A stretch of 64,000 nt of DNA, taken from the NCBI GenBank assembly GCA_020249775.1, contig JADCFA010000002.1:1-64000 (forward strand). Direction: 5' to 3'. Source of the stretch: Roseomonas sp. GTDB lineage: Bacteria; Pseudomonadota; Alphaproteobacteria; Acetobacterales; Acetobacteraceae. Made by a program: the position numbers and the translations under genes. Below are positions 52,367 through 62,084 of this stretch, in pieces (position 1 is the first letter of the stretch; every line of letters begins with the position of its first letter). The notes beneath the pieces were generated by a model, which worked only from the letters and a program-made list of their open reading frames with translations, was not told where the DNA came from and did not search any database.

Positions 52367-53896
52367 ATGGCTGCCCCGCGCGTTATTGTGATTGGCGCCG
52401 GCATGGGCGGCTTGGCGGCCGCCGCTGATCTCGCGCGGTGCGGCGCGGCGGTAACGGTGCTGGAACGCGCGAGCACCCCCGGCGGCAAGATGCGCGAAGT
52501 CATGGTGGATGGCAGCCCGATTGATGGCGGCCCCACGGTTTTCACCATGCGCTGGATTTTTGAGGGGCTGTTCGCGGATGCCGGCGCTTCCCTTGATGCG
52601 GCGCTGTCTTTGCAGAAAGCAGATATCCTGGCGCGACATGCCTGGCGCGCCGGCGGCAGGCTGGATCTTTTTGCTGATATCGCGCGTTCCGCTGATGCCA
52701 TCGGCGATTTCGCCGGCGCGGCGGAGGCGCGCGGCTATCGCGCCTTTTGTGCGCGGAGCGCTGATATCTTCCGCACATTGCGCGGTTCCTTCATTGCCGC
52801 CGAACGCCCCTCCCCGCTTGATCTGGTCAAGCGCGTGGGCATTACGAATATCGCGGCCCTCATTCGCACCGCGCCGATGAAAACCCTTTGGGATGCATTG
52901 GGTGAGCATTTTCGCGACCCGCGCTTGCGCCAGCTATTTGGGCGGTATGCGACCTATTGCGGATGTTCCCCCTGGTTGGCGCCGGCCACGCTGATGCTAG
53001 TGGCGCATGTCGAACAGGATGGCGTGTGGTTCGTGAAGGGCGGCATGCGGCGCGTGGCGGACGCGATCCAGCGCTTGGCGGAAACCAAAGGCGCTGAATT
53101 TCGCTTTGGCGCGGAGGTTGCGGAAGTGCTCACGCGCCAAGGCCGGGTTTCTGGTGTGCGGCTGGGCAATGGTGAGGAAATTGCCGCCGATGCGGTGGTG
53201 TTCAACGGCGATGTCGCCGCACTGGGGCAGGGCCTCTTGGGGCAAGCGCCACGAAACGCCGCCGAGGATACGCCGCGGGCCGCGCGTTCCCTTTCCGCCA
53301 TCACCTGGTGCGTGAAGGCGTCAACGGCTGGCTTTCCACTCGTGCATCACAATGTATTCTTCGCTGAGGATTACGCGGCGGAATTTGAGGCGATTTTCCG
53401 CCGGCGCGACATCACCGCCGCACCCACGGTCTATGTTTGCGCGCAGGACCGCGAAGCTGGGCCAGGACCTTCGGAGGGCACGCCGGAACGCATGCTGGTT
53501 TTGATCAATGCGCCGCCCGATGGTGATCGGCGCAGGCATAGGTCAGACGAGATCGCAGAATTTGGTGAACGCGGTTTTGGCCTGCTGAAAGCTTGCGGGT
53601 TAGAGGTAGCACGCGATGTGGGCGCTGAGGTGGTTACTACGCCGGAAGGATTCGCGCGGCTTTTCCCGGGCTCGGGTGGCGCGCTTTATGGCCGCGCGAG
53701 CCATGGAACAACCGGCACCTTCGCGCGCCCCGGCGCGGTGACGCGCTTACAGGGGCTCTATTTGGCTGGCGGTTCTGTGCATCCCGGCCCTGGCATTCCC
53801 ATGGCGGCTATGTCGGGCCGCATTGCCGCAGCGCGGCTTTTGGAAGATTGGGCCGGCGCGCGTGGGGTGATTCGGATTGGCGCCGGGTGCGTTTAG
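52367..53896 (+). CDS. crtD: 1-hydroxycarotenoid 3,4-desaturase CrtD
   Basis: The 509-residue FAD-dependent desaturase has the N-terminal FAD motif VIGAGMGGLAAAADLARCG, GGKMREV, DGGPTVFTM and a C-terminal FAD block LYLAGGSVHPGPGIPMAAMSG. Among the CrtI-like family, the GGPTVFTM form and the paired presence of a separate CrtI mark it as CrtD, which introduces the 3,4 double bond in spheroidene/spirilloxanthin-type synthesis. It overlaps the convergent crtI gene by 4 bp at the stop codons. crtC and crtF are not in the window. Confidence 0.85.
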   Translation: MAAPRVIVIGAGMGGLAAAADLARCGAAVTVLERASTPGGKMREVMVDGSPIDGGPTVFTMRWIFEGLFADAGASLDAALSLQKADILARHAWRAGGRLDLFADIARSADAIGDFAGAAEARGYRAFCARSADIFRTLRGSFIAAERPSPLDLVKRVGITNIAALIRTAPMKTLWDALGEHFRDPRLRQLFGRYATYCGCSPWLAPATLMLVAHVEQDGVWFVKGGMRRVADAIQRLAETKGAEFRFGAEVAEVLTRQGRVSGVRLGNGEEIAADAVVFNGDVAALGQGLLGQAPRNAAEDTPRAARSLSAITWCVKASTAGFPLVHHNVFFAEDYAAEFEAIFRRRDITAAPTVYVCAQDREAGPGPSEGTPERMLVLINAPPDGDRRRHRSDEIAEFGERGFGLLKACGLEVARDVGAEVVTTPEGFARLFPGSGGALYGRASHGTTGTFARPGAVTRLQGLYLAGGSVHPGPGIPMAAMSGRIAAARLLEDWAGARGVIRIGAGCV

Positions 53897-55410
53897 TTAC
53901 GCCTTAACGTATCACCATGCGGCACAAGCTGATCCAAGACCTTCGCAGAGGAAATGACACCCGGCACACCCGCGCCCGGATGAGTGCCGGCACCCACCAG
54001 ATAAAGCCCCTGCACTTCTTCGCTCACATTATGTGGGCGGAACCAGGCGCTTTGGAAAAGCTGTGGCTCAAGTGCAAAGGCAGCACCATTCACGGATAAC
54101 AGCCGATCCCGAAAATCCTGGGGCGTAATCATGCGCGATGTGACCAGCGCCTCACCAAGTCCAGGTAAGACCGTTTCTTCCAGGCGCTTTTCAATCGCCT
54201 TGCGATAGGGCTCCGCATGCTTGGCCCAATCAACCTTGCTGCCCAAATGCGGCACGGGGGCAAGCACGTAGAAGGAATCGCAGCCCGGCGGCGCTAGCGA
54301 CGCATCTGTGGCAGTTGGGCGATGCAGATAAAGGCTGAAATCTTGCGCCAAATGCTTTCGCGTGAAAATATCGTGCAGCAATTCCTGGTAACGCGGCCCA
54401 AGCACCATGGTGTGGTGATAGACATCGTCATACCGACGCTTGGTACCAAAATACCAGACGAAGAGGCTCATGGAATAGCGCGCGCGGGCGATCTTGCGGT
54501 CGGTCCAACGCCGGCGTGGGTAATCCTGCAAAAGCTTACTGTAGGTCCAAGCAACATCGGCGTTGGAGACAATGATGTCAGCATCGAGCCTTTCGCCATC
54601 TGCCAACTCAACGCCTGTAGCACGGCGACCTTCGGTAGTGATGCGCTTAACCTCAGCATTATAGCGAATAGTGCCACCAAGACGTATCGCGAGATCAAGG
54701 ATGCCTTGCACCAGCGCGCCCATGCCCCCCATGGCGTAATGCACGCCATGCAAGCGTTCCAGATGCGCAATCAGGCAATAATAGGCAGTGGTGGTCATGG
54801 GGTTCCCGCCAATCAGCAGCGGGTGGAAGCTGAACGCAACGCGCAGCTTTTCGCTTGTGAAATAATCGCAGACGCGACTATAGACGGTGCGGTAACCCTT
54901 CAACCGGATCAAATCCGGCGCGGCACTGATCAGGCTCATGAGGCTATGAAAGGGCTTATCGGCCAATTCGGCGAATGCCACGCGAAAGATGCGTTCGCTT
55001 TCAAGAATGAAACGCTCGAAACCAGCACTATCTTGCGGCGCAATCCGCGCAACCTCGGCCCGCGTCACATCAAGCTCCGCGGAACAGCGCATTACCTCGC
55101 CATCATCGAAGCGGATCAGGTAAAAGGGATCCATCGCGCGCAGATCAATATCCTGCGCAAGCTTGCGGCCAGCGAGCGACCAGAGTTCTTCCAGCAAATA
55201 AGGCGCGGTGATGATGGTTGGGCCCGCATCAAAGGTAAAACCATCCTGCCGAAAGACATAAGCACGCCCACCAGGCGCATCCAGCTTTTCAAGGATAGTC
55301 ACGCGCCAACCACGCGCGCCAAGCCGAACCGCCGCAGCCAAGCCGCCGAAACCGGAGCCAATCACAATCGCATGCGGGCGCTGATCCTGCGCCTTCAACT
55401 CATTCAGCAT
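53893..55410 (-). CDS. crtI: Phytoene desaturase CrtI
   Basis: The 505-residue enzyme has the FAD motif VIGSGFGGLAAAVRLGARG (about residues 16-34), GGRAYVF, FDAGPTIITAP and the C-terminal block GLYLVGAGTHPGAGVPGVI. It desaturates phytoene towards neurosporene or lycopene. I start it at ATG 55410 (MLNELKAQ); ATG 55425 is possible and the ORF-track start reaches into the terminator hairpin. The Shine-Dalgarno is weak (GGTG). crtB, usually its neighbour, is absent from the window. Confidence 0.87.
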   Translation of the reverse strand: MLNELKAQDQRPHAIVIGSGFGGLAAAVRLGARGWRVTILEKLDAPGGRAYVFRQDGFTFDAGPTIITAPYLLEELWSLAGRKLAQDIDLRAMDPFYLIRFDDGEVMRCSAELDVTRAEVARIAPQDSAGFERFILESERIFRVAFAELADKPFHSLMSLISAAPDLIRLKGYRTVYSRVCDYFTSEKLRVAFSFHPLLIGGNPMTTTAYYCLIAHLERLHGVHYAMGGMGALVQGILDLAIRLGGTIRYNAEVKRITTEGRRATGVELADGERLDADIIVSNADVAWTYSKLLQDYPRRRWTDRKIARARYSMSLFVWYFGTKRRYDDVYHHTMVLGPRYQELLHDIFTRKHLAQDFSLYLHRPTATDASLAPPGCDSFYVLAPVPHLGSKVDWAKHAEPYRKAIEKRLEETVLPGLGEALVTSRMITPQDFRDRLLSVNGAAFALEPQLFQSAWFRPHNVSEEVQGLYLVGAGTHPGAGVPGVISSAKVLDQLVPHGDTLRRN

Positions 55411-55489
55411 GAAACACCAAAGCATACAAACAGAAAAGGAAAGCCCCCGCGCAAGACGCGGAGGCCCCAAAGCTTCATCACACAAGGAA

Positions 55490-55512
55490 GGGCGGGATCA
55501 GTCATCCCGCCC
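55490..55512 (-). terminator. Hairpin terminator after pufC
   Basis: GGGCGGGAT-CAGTC-ATCCCGCCC is a perfect 9-bp stem with a 5-base loop, 7 bp after the pufC stop, followed on the minus strand by TTCCTTGTGT. It is well placed to end or protect the long puf transcript before crtI, which reads on in the same direction. Confidence 0.72.
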
Positions 55513-55519
55513 TAACCTG

Positions 55520-56596
55520 TTATCGCGGCGTGGCATCGGCTGACCGCAGCGGGCCTTGGTTGACCTGCTTCAATTCAGGGAAGTCACGCAGCATGGGCGC
55601 ACCATTCAGGGGACGATTGACCCCCTGATGGCAAGTTGCGCAATTCACCTTCAGCGGATCACCCATCGCCCCAAGCCGCGGGCCATGTGGGCCTTCCGCA
55701 GGACCATTCGGATTGCGCGCCCAAAGCGGCTTCAGCGGTTCGATGTAGGACATGTTGATGTCCCGCACCATGCGGATGCCATGCCAGGCAGTTGTCCGCG
55801 CCGGCGGGCTTTGTGCCCATTCAGCGAAGGATCGGCTGTTATGGCAATGGGTGCAATTCACGCCAAGCGAGGTGGACATATGCATCATCAACGCATAGGT
55901 CCATTCCGTTGTCATAATATTTTGGCTGTTGCGGCCAGGCAGCGAAGTGGTGCTGATATTGCGGATCTGCTGATCACCCAAAAGGAAGGGGGTGAAGGGA
56001 TCCGAAGGCAGTGAACTCTCACCCACGGAAGCAGCAGGATGGTTCTGCCCACGTGGAGATTGCAGACCAGCGCGGCTATTTGGTTCAGTTGACCACACCA
56101 TGGTCGGCACGGGGTTGCCGCGATGGCAGGTGTAGCAGGTCACACCGGTTTGGCCGACATGGGTCGCCCATTCCGAATTGATCTTATGCGTCATCTGCAA
56201 CATGCGCCGGGCAACAACTTTGGTATAGACTTCGTCCGAGGCCATGTTCTCAACATTGTGGCAATAGCCGCAGCCTTGATTGGGCGCGATCCATTCCGTC
56301 ATGGCCAGCATGATACGGTTGAACTGCGCTTCACTCACATCACGTAGCACTTGAACATTCTGATAGGCTTCATGCGCCCGCGGCCCTGTCGTGTCAGCTG
56401 CTTCAGATGCTTCAGGCACCTGATTGGCCGCAAGGCGTGCTGGGATCATGCGCGGATTTTGAACCTCGCCCATCGAAAGCCCGCGGAAGCCGCCTTGCAC
56501 GGACATGACCGGTGGGCGTTCAAAGGTGGTGACGAAGATCACCCCGCCAAGCAGCGCCACCACAAAGGCAGCGATGCTAAGTGAAAACCTGCTCAT
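55520..56596 (-). CDS. pufC: Photosynthetic reaction centre tetraheme cytochrome c subunit
   Basis: The 358-residue subunit has four CxxCH heme sites: CGYCH (109-113), CYTCH (154-158), CTHCH (248-252) and CATCH (319-323), with Met-bearing helices before the first three (e.g. RMLQMTHKI). It docks to the periplasmic face of the reaction centre and re-reduces the special pair. The N-terminus is a membrane segment ([20 protein letters not shown]) without a lipobox Cys, so it is anchored by an uncleaved helix rather than by lipid. Its ATG overlaps the pufM stop by 4 bp. Confidence 0.96.
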   Translation of the reverse strand: MSRFSLSIAAFVVALLGGVIFVTTFERPPVMSVQGGFRGLSMGEVQNPRMIPARLAANQVPEASEAADTTGPRAHEAYQNVQVLRDVSEAQFNRIMLAMTEWIAPNQGCGYCHNVENMASDEVYTKVVARRMLQMTHKINSEWATHVGQTGVTCYTCHRGNPVPTMVWSTEPNSRAGLQSPRGQNHPAASVGESSLPSDPFTPFLLGDQQIRNISTTSLPGRNSQNIMTTEWTYALMMHMSTSLGVNCTHCHNSRSFAEWAQSPPARTTAWHGIRMVRDINMSYIEPLKPLWARNPNGPAEGPHGPRLGAMGDPLKVNCATCHQGVNRPLNGAPMLRDFPELKQVNQGPLRSADATPR

Positions 56597-57573
56597 CGCG
56601 GCGCTCCTTGTACGATGGAGGGATCAACAGCGGGTGTCCAAGGCATTGTGTAGGCCGGCGCGAAGTGCCGATCCACCGCCCAGAGATACCAGTTATCAAC
56701 CACAGTGCCGGTCAGTAGAATGCCAATCCCGCCCGTGACAGGGCAAAGAAAGGCAAACCACCAGGCCCAGCGGTGGATGCTTTCGAAAGTGGCGTTGAAG
56801 CCCATGGTCCAGCGCCAGAACAGGCCACCACGTTCTGCCGCCGTGCCACGATCCAATGTCTGTTCGATTTCACGCTCACCGCCATAGCGGCCGAGTGCCA
56901 GAATGGTTGCTGCATGCATCGCAAAGAGCAAGACGGAACCATAAAGAAACACAATCGAAAGCGCATGGAAGGGGTTGTAGAACAGATTGCCGTAGCGGAT
57001 GGAAAAGGCCGCCGTCCAATCCAGATGGGGGAAGATGCCGAAGGGCACTGCTTCGCTCCAGCTTCCCATGGCGACGGGGCGGATGAAGCCCAGTACCAGG
57101 TAAAGCCAGATGGCACCCGCGAAGGCCCAGGCCACATGCGTGCCCATGCCAAGCTGACGTGCGCGCCGATAGGTACGCACCCACCAGAGCAACATGGAAA
57201 GTGTCAGGAAGAAGCCCGCCACGATCCACCAACCGCCCTTGTTCAGCGGCGGAATGCGCAAACCATATTCCGGCGGTGGCGGTTCCAGCGCCAGCCAGAA
57301 AAGCTGACGGATGAATTCGCTGAGATTCCAATTCACCGAGGCCAGCATGCAAAGCCCGATGATCTCAAAGGCAATGAAGCCAAAGAGCAACGAGAGAATG
57401 CCAAGATAGCCAAGATAGAAAGGCCCTATCTGCGCATCGCCAAGGCGGCCAAAAAGATGCACCTCACGCGGTGTGCCTTCACGCGGAGAGCTATCGGCGG
57501 GAAGGGGCACACCAGGATAGGGTGCCGGTCCGCGCACCTGTATTCGGGTGAAGATATTCTGATATTCGGCCAT
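56593..57573 (-). CDS. pufM: Photosynthetic reaction centre M subunit
   Basis: The 326-residue protein is a five-helix reaction-centre M subunit: [19 protein letters not shown] (helix A), the [19 protein letters not shown] helix with bacteriochlorophyll His, [12 protein letters not shown], and the NPFHAL region with Tyr near P. It binds pigments, quinone A and the non-heme iron with PufL. It follows pufL by 21 bp and overlaps pufC by 4 bp. Confidence 0.97.
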   Translation of the reverse strand: MAEYQNIFTRIQVRGPAPYPGVPLPADSSPREGTPREVHLFGRLGDAQIGPFYLGYLGILSLLFGFIAFEIIGLCMLASVNWNLSEFIRQLFWLALEPPPPEYGLRIPPLNKGGWWIVAGFFLTLSMLLWWVRTYRRARQLGMGTHVAWAFAGAIWLYLVLGFIRPVAMGSWSEAVPFGIFPHLDWTAAFSIRYGNLFYNPFHALSIVFLYGSVLLFAMHAATILALGRYGGEREIEQTLDRGTAAERGGLFWRWTMGFNATFESIHRWAWWFAFLCPVTGGIGILLTGTVVDNWYLWAVDRHFAPAYTMPWTPAVDPSIVQGAPR

Positions 57574-57594
57574 GGGAATTTTCCCTCCCCTCGC

Positions 57595-58419
57595 CTAGCG
57601 CCAAATCGGCAGGTTGAGCCACCAGCCCCACCATTCGGGCCAGCCGCGGGTCCAGAAAGGACCACTGATCACGATGCAGATCGCACTCCAAATCCCGGCT
57701 GACAGCGCAAGGAAAAGACCAAGCCTGTGAATACCAAGCGTGCCAATCGAATAACCGATCAGGTCACGGAAGAAGGTATTTTCATGCTCTGCGGTCTTGA
57801 CCGGCTCACCTTCCGGCGGATTGAGCGCCGAGAGAACCAATGCACCGTGCAGGGACAGCGCCAATACCGTGGTGAAGAAGAAGGTCACCGCGATCATATG
57901 CGCCGGGTTGTAGTGGAAATGCAGATATTGATAGCCGACATTGGACACCCAATCGAGGTGACTCCAAATGCCGTAGGGGAAGCCATGTCCCCATGCGCCC
58001 ATCAGCACTGGCCGGATCACGACCAGGGTGACATAGGCAAAAACCGCGACGCCATAGGCGATGGGGATGTGATACCCCATGCCAAGCTTGCGCGATATTT
58101 CCGCCTGGCGCAGCGCCCAGGAAACAAATGCCCCGATCGCGCAGATGGTGATCATCTGCCAGAGCCCGCCTTCGCGCATCGGTGCGAGGCGCAGCCCGTA
58201 TTTCAGATCCGGTGGCGCGATATTGATCAGCCAGGGATTCCATGTCCCGCCAATCGCTGCGCCGTAGAGGATCAGGGCGGTTCCGACAAAGCTGAAAAAC
58301 GCGCAGGTGACGCCAAAAAACCCGACATAGAAAGGCCCTATCCAAAAATCGAACAGGTCGCCCCCTATCAGGGTTCCGCCACGGACGCGGTATTTCCGCT
58401 CAAAGCTTAACATCGCCAT
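57595..58419 (-). CDS. pufL: Photosynthetic reaction centre L subunit
   Basis: The 274-residue protein has the L-subunit pattern: [23 protein letters not shown] at the N-terminus, the [18 protein letters not shown] helix, [11 protein letters not shown] (iron/BChl His) and [24 protein letters not shown] Shine-Dalgarno precedes the ATG. Two hairpins lie in the 128 bp before it, after pufA. Confidence 0.97.
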   Translation of the reverse strand: MAMLSFERKYRVRGGTLIGGDLFDFWIGPFYVGFFGVTCAFFSFVGTALILYGAAIGGTWNPWLINIAPPDLKYGLRLAPMREGGLWQMITICAIGAFVSWALRQAEISRKLGMGYHIPIAYGVAVFAYVTLVVIRPVLMGAWGHGFPYGIWSHLDWVSNVGYQYLHFHYNPAHMIAVTFFFTTVLALSLHGALVLSALNPPEGEPVKTAEHENTFFRDLIGYSIGTLGIHRLGLFLALSAGIWSAICIVISGPFWTRGWPEWWGWWLNLPIWR

Positions 58420-58483
58420 CGCTTGATGCTCCTCTCCCGACGGGGGCTTTGCCCGCCTGGCGGTCCCTCATGATGTTCTCTGC

Positions 58484-58511
58484 GGGCGAGGCAGTTTCGG
58501 CTGCCTCGCCC
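58484..58511 (-). promoter_or_regulatory. Intercistronic pufA-pufL hairpin (11-bp perfect stem)
   Basis: GGGCGAGGCAG-TTTCGG-CTGCCTCGCCC forms a perfect 11-bp GC-rich stem with a 6-base loop between pufA and pufL. In Rhodobacter a hairpin in the same place protects the pufBA message from 3' decay so that LH1 subunits outnumber reaction centres; the same role is inferred here. There is no T-tract, so read-through to pufL is expected. Confidence 0.78.
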
Positions 58512-58522
58512 AATTCGCTGAA

Positions 58523-58540
58523 GCGCGGCCGAAGCCGCGC
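58523..58540 (-). promoter_or_regulatory. Second pufA-pufL hairpin (7-bp stem, CGAA loop)
   Basis: GCGCGGC-CGAA-GCCGCGC sits 8 bp after the pufA stop, directly before (in transcription order) the 11-bp hairpin. The two together form a tandem stem-loop block behind pufA that would reinforce mRNA stability at the 3' end of the LH1 message. Confidence 0.65.
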
Positions 58541-58547
58541 CCCGTGC

Positions 58548-58736
58548 TCAACCACCCAGCTTCTGGCCAGGGGTGAAGGTCGGTGACGTTGCGCACCAAC
58601 CCAGATGATCGCAGTAGCGCGGCGAGCTTAGAACAGCGAAGTGAATCACTGCCGCAATCGCCACCACACCAGCCGCGCCGAGAAACCCGACACGACGAGC
58701 GTCAATCACCATCCACATTTTATGCATATCGAACAT
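58548..58736 (-). CDS. pufA: Light-harvesting 1 alpha polypeptide
   Basis: The 62-residue protein has the LH1-alpha layout: MHKMWMVIDARRV at the cytoplasmic end, one membrane helix, and the BChl-ligand His32 in VIHFAVLSS. The usual ending R-F-N-W is replaced by SPRYCDHLGWC, with Cys42 and Cys48, followed by a polar tail. A GGAG lies just before the ATG at 58736; Met4 (58727) is an alternative start with better spacing. It follows pufB by 53 bp. Confidence 0.9.
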   Translation of the reverse strand: MFDMHKMWMVIDARRVGFLGAAGVVAIAAVIHFAVLSSPRYCDHLGWCATSPTFTPGQKLGG

Positions 58737-58789
58737 TCTCCTTTCTTTGCGCCCAGACCTCAGGAATTTCCCTCAGCCTGGAACATCCT

Positions 58790-58966
58790 TCAGAAGAAGC
58801 GCCAGTCGGGCGGAACCACTTGTCCAGTGTAGACAAGCGGCCGCCACAACCAGACGAGGATATGCGCACCCATGGAAGCGAAAACGGAGAAAGCCCATCC
58901 CTGGACCACCAAGTTGTGGACTTCCCTCGCTTGAGCTTCCGTCAAGCGCGTTTTTGTGTCGGCCAT
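58790..58966 (-). CDS. pufB: Light-harvesting 1 beta polypeptide (missing from ORF track)
   Basis: At 58 residues this gene falls below the length cut of the supplied track. The minus-strand translation reads MADTKTRLTEAQAREVH, then GWAFSVFASMGAHILVWLWRP, the LH1/LH2 beta signature with the helix His (GAH) as BChl ligand and a second His at residue 17. The C-terminus is extended (LVYTGQVVPPDWRFF) beyond the usual WRPW(F) ending. A strong GGAGG lies 7 bp before the ATG at 58966. It is the first LH1 gene after bchZ. Confidence 0.93.
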   Translation of the reverse strand: MADTKTRLTEAQAREVHNLVVQGWAFSVFASMGAHILVWLWRPLVYTGQVVPPDWRFF

Positions 58967-59126
58967 TAGTAAGCCTCCGACTTGGCCTTACGGCCATTAC
59001 CGCGTCCACCCGCGCGGCAGGGACGGCAGAGGCGGAATTCCGCCCAAGCCTTCTTGTCATCGGATACGTGCCGACAGCGGTGACCGCGGTCCGTTCGCAG
59101 ACAAGATTCGGAATGGCGAAGGGGCG
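58967..59126. other. bchZ-pufB intergenic region, no pufQ found
   Basis: This 160-bp gap holds a perfect 14-bp palindrome (GGCGGAATTCCGCC, 59031-59044) and a small TGGCC-N4-GGCCA repeat (58983-58996). pufQ, found here in Rhodobacter, is not present: no frame of adequate length resembles it. The puf promoter may lie here or inside bchZ; I see no clean promoter motif. Confidence 0.6.
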
Positions 59127-60563
59127 TCATGCCATGACCTCCGCCAAAGTCTTTTGCACGCGCTCTGCCGTCACGCGCGGTTCCGCCGCATCGCGCGCGG
59201 CGCGTTCAACCTGTTCGCGCAGCCGCTTGGCTGCGGAAATGCGAAGCAGGAATGGTTCCTGCTCTACCCGCTCATCCAATAGCGCGACGGCCGCCGCATC
59301 CCAGGGTTCCTCGGCGCGCACCGGGGTTGGTTCAACCCGGTCAAGATCAGTGCCGAGCGGCAGGATATGAAACAGCGCATCAAACAGCGCGTTGCAATAT
59401 TCCTGGATGATATAGGTGGCGCCCGCATAGCCCATGAAAGGCGTGCCAGTGGCGCGGCGAATGATGGCGCCCGGGAAGCTCGCCGGGATATACATGGCAC
59501 GGCTTTTGATTTCCGCCGCATACATGCGTTCATTATAGGAACCGAACAGCACCAAAGGCGGCGTCTTGCGCAGCGCATCACGCACCGCGGCGTTATCAGG
59601 TTTCTGCCCAGCCTTGCGCGAAAAAGCGAAGGCGCAGGGAATGCCCATTTCATCATGCAGAAAACGTTGCAGACCACGCGCGTAAGTATCAGTAGCAACG
59701 ACCGCGAAGGACGCAGAGGCGTAGAAATCCTGTGTCACGCTGCGCCATAAATCCCAAAGAGGTTTCACCGTGGTGTGCTTTTCACGTTCGATGAAGGGTT
59801 CGGGGTCAAGCCCGGTCAATTCACCTAGCTTGCGGAGGAAGTTCGTGGTCGCAAAAAGGCCGATCGGTGCTTGCAGATAGGGGCGATCCAGTTCCTCACA
59901 CAGCTTGCGCCCAAATTCACGATACATGCAGATATTCACATCCGCATCGGGCAGCTTCGCGACATCTTCCACATGGCTGCCCAGCGGAAAGACCAGATTG
60001 ATTTCGCAGCCAATGCCCTCGACCAGCCGACGAATTTCCGCCAGGTCCGATGGCATATTGAAAGTGCCATAGATGGGGCCGATGATATTCACCCGCGGCT
60101 TTTCGCCTTCCTTGCGCGTGCGCGGCTTCGGTTTGCGCCCGCGAGAGCCAAATTCACTCCAAAGCCACATGATGGCGCGATCAGCGGCCTGCCACTGATC
60201 CTCATCAATCGTGCGGCAGATGAAGCGCTGCAGATTGCTGCCCTGCGGTGTTACGCCACCGCCAATCATCTCGGCAATGGAACCTGTCACCACCACGGCA
60301 GGCAATTCGGCGTCCTGCGTGGCAGCAGCACGCTTCAAGGCGCCTTCGGTGCCGTTCTGGGAGAGTGAATCCTCATCAAGCCCTGTCACCACAATCGGCA
60401 ATTCATGCGGCGGCAGCGCATCCGTGTAATGCAGCACCGCTGTCACGGGCAGGTTTTCGCAGCCCACCGGCCCATCAATCACAACACGCAGGCCACGCAC
60501 CGCTGAGAAGGCATAAATCGCTCCCCAATAGCCGCCGGCGCGATCATGATCGAGAACGAGCAT
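59127..60563 (-). CDS. bchZ: Chlorophyllide a reductase subunit Z
   Basis: The 478-residue protein belongs to the nitrogenase-like NifK/BchB family and matches Bch[50 protein letters not shown] with a conserved Cys at the start, [19 protein letters not shown] in the middle and [28 protein letters not shown] near the end. With BchX and BchY it reduces chlorophyllide to bacteriochlorophyllide-type rings. It starts 2 bp after bchY ends. Confidence 0.95.
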   Translation of the reverse strand: MLVLDHDRAGGYWGAIYAFSAVRGLRVVIDGPVGCENLPVTAVLHYTDALPPHELPIVVTGLDEDSLSQNGTEGALKRAAATQDAELPAVVVTGSIAEMIGGGVTPQGSNLQRFICRTIDEDQWQAADRAIMWLWSEFGSRGRKPKPRTRKEGEKPRVNIIGPIYGTFNMPSDLAEIRRLVEGIGCEINLVFPLGSHVEDVAKLPDADVNICMYREFGRKLCEELDRPYLQAPIGLFATTNFLRKLGELTGLDPEPFIEREKHTTVKPLWDLWRSVTQDFYASASFAVVATDTYARGLQRFLHDEMGIPCAFAFSRKAGQKPDNAAVRDALRKTPPLVLFGSYNERMYAAEIKSRAMYIPASFPGAIIRRATGTPFMGYAGATYIIQEYCNALFDALFHILPLGTDLDRVEPTPVRAEEPWDAAAVALLDERVEQEPFLLRISAAKRLREQVERAARDAAEPRVTAERVQKTLAEVMA

Positions 60564-60565
60564 GC

Positions 60566-62080
60566 TCAGCTCCCCACTGCTTCTTCGGCCTTGGCCTTGG
60601 CGGCGCGCAGCTTGCGCTGACGTTCGCGAAAACCAGGGGGATCGCTTGGCTTGTCGCGGAAGCCATAGCCGGCGCCATCCGGCGTGCCTACACCTTCAAA
60701 GAAGGAGACCATGCGCGAAAAACGTTCACGCCCATTGGTCTGCGCCGCGACAATTCCCGCCATGGAAGCCGCACCAGCAGGGCCAAAAAGCGGCCGGGCG
60801 GAAACCATATTGGTGAAATAAAGCGCGGGCGTGCCCATTTCCTTGGCCTTTTGCACCAAGGGTGTTGTGCCAAGCGCCAGATCGGGCCGCGCTTCCTTCA
60901 TCGCGGCAATGTCCTGTTCCAGGCTCGCGCGATACTGCACATGACAGCCATGCGCTTCGAGCCATTCGCGATCCGCCGCGCTCCATTCCGTGCGTGGTGC
61001 AGCAGTGCCGACATAGGGCACTTCAGCGCCGGCTTCGATCAGCAGGCGCGCCACCAGTAATTCCGAGCCTTCATAGCCGGAAACTGTAATGCGCGCCTTG
61101 ACCGGATTGCCGGCGAGTGCGCCGTGAATGGCAGGCAATGCACGCGCCTTGGCGGCTTCGATTTCAGATGGCTTCACACCGGCAGCGGCGCCAATGGCGG
61201 AAAGCCAGGCATCAGTGCCTTCCACACCCACGGGCGCGGAACCTACTACTGGCCGGCCTGCTGCGCGGAATTCGCGAATGCTCGCGGTATAGAAGGGATG
61301 CACGGCAGCCACCGCCACGCTATCCAAGGCCGCATAGAGATCACGCCATTCACGGGCCGGGGTTTGCGGCGCCAGCGTCAGCCCCATGGGCTGGATCAAT
61401 GCACCAATTCCTGGCGGATCGGCGGGGAACAACTCGCCAATCACCGCGATGCTGCGTTGATCCAGTGCGTAATCGCGTGGCCGTGCTACCGGACCCGCCT
61501 CAGCCTCATTGCGTGCGTAGCGCAACATGGCGCCGGCCAGCACATCCTTGGCTTCTGCATGGGTCGGCACACCAAAACCTGGTACATCTATGCCAATGAC
61601 GCGCACGCCATTGATCTGCTTCGGCAGCAGATCAAGCGGTACGCCAGAAGCGGTGGGCACACAGAGGTTGGTAACGATGACCGCGTCATAATCCTCTGGC
61701 TTTGCCAAGTTATGAACAGCGTCGCGAATATCTTCGAAAAGCTTGCCGGTAACGAGGGTTTCAGAATTGAAGGGCACATAACCCACGGTGCGGCGCGCGC
61801 CATAGAAATGGCTGGTGAAGGTCAAGCCGTAGACGCAGCACGCACTGCCGGAAAGAATTGTCGCCACACGACGCATGCGCAAACCAACGCGCAAGGACCC
61901 AAAGGCAGGACACATGGATTGCGGCTGATCATGGGGCCCGCGCGGATAATCAGCAGCAAGCTTGTCCATCACTTCGGACTTGCCCGCGGCACGCGCGGCA
62001 GCTTCCAGCGTTTCCCGCCCACCATGGCAGGCAGCGCCTTCAGCGGCGGCGGGCGGCGAAGGAGGGGGAAGCGTGTCCAT
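60566..62080 (-). CDS. bchY: Chlorophyllide a reductase subunit Y
   Basis: The 504-residue protein matches BchY of the nitrogenase-like COR complex: [20 protein letters not shown] and [23 protein letters not shown] near the N-terminus with 4Fe-4S-ligand Cys residues, and [19 protein letters not shown] prefer ATG 62080 (MDTLPPP), 4 bp after the bchX stop and with GAAGGA directly before it; ATG 62098, inside bchX, is the alternative. Confidence 0.95.
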   Translation of the reverse strand: MDTLPPPSPPAAAEGAACHGGRETLEAAARAAGKSEVMDKLAADYPRGPHDQPQSMCPAFGSLRVGLRMRRVATILSGSACCVYGLTFTSHFYGARRTVGYVPFNSETLVTGKLFEDIRDAVHNLAKPEDYDAVIVTNLCVPTASGVPLDLLPKQINGVRVIGIDVPGFGVPTHAEAKDVLAGAMLRYARNEAEAGPVARPRDYALDQRSIAVIGELFPADPPGIGALIQPMGLTLAPQTPAREWRDLYAALDSVAVAAVHPFYTASIREFRAAGRPVVGSAPVGVEGTDAWLSAIGAAAGVKPSEIEAAKARALPAIHGALAGNPVKARITVSGYEGSELLVARLLIEAGAEVPYVGTAAPRTEWSAADREWLEAHGCHVQYRASLEQDIAAMKEARPDLALGTTPLVQKAKEMGTPALYFTNMVSARPLFGPAGAASMAGIVAAQTNGRERFSRMVSFFEGVGTPDGAGYGFRDKPSDPPGFRERQRKLRAAKAKAEEAVGS

Positions 62081-62084
62081 TCCT

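Noticed and set aside
51485-59126. PpsR/CrtJ sites (TGT-N12-ACA) near crt and puf genes
   Set aside because: I found near misses only, such as TGT-N12-TCA at 51583 and a TGT-N16-ACA in the bchZ-pufB gap; none fit the spacing. The main site would be expected upstream of bchC, outside the window.
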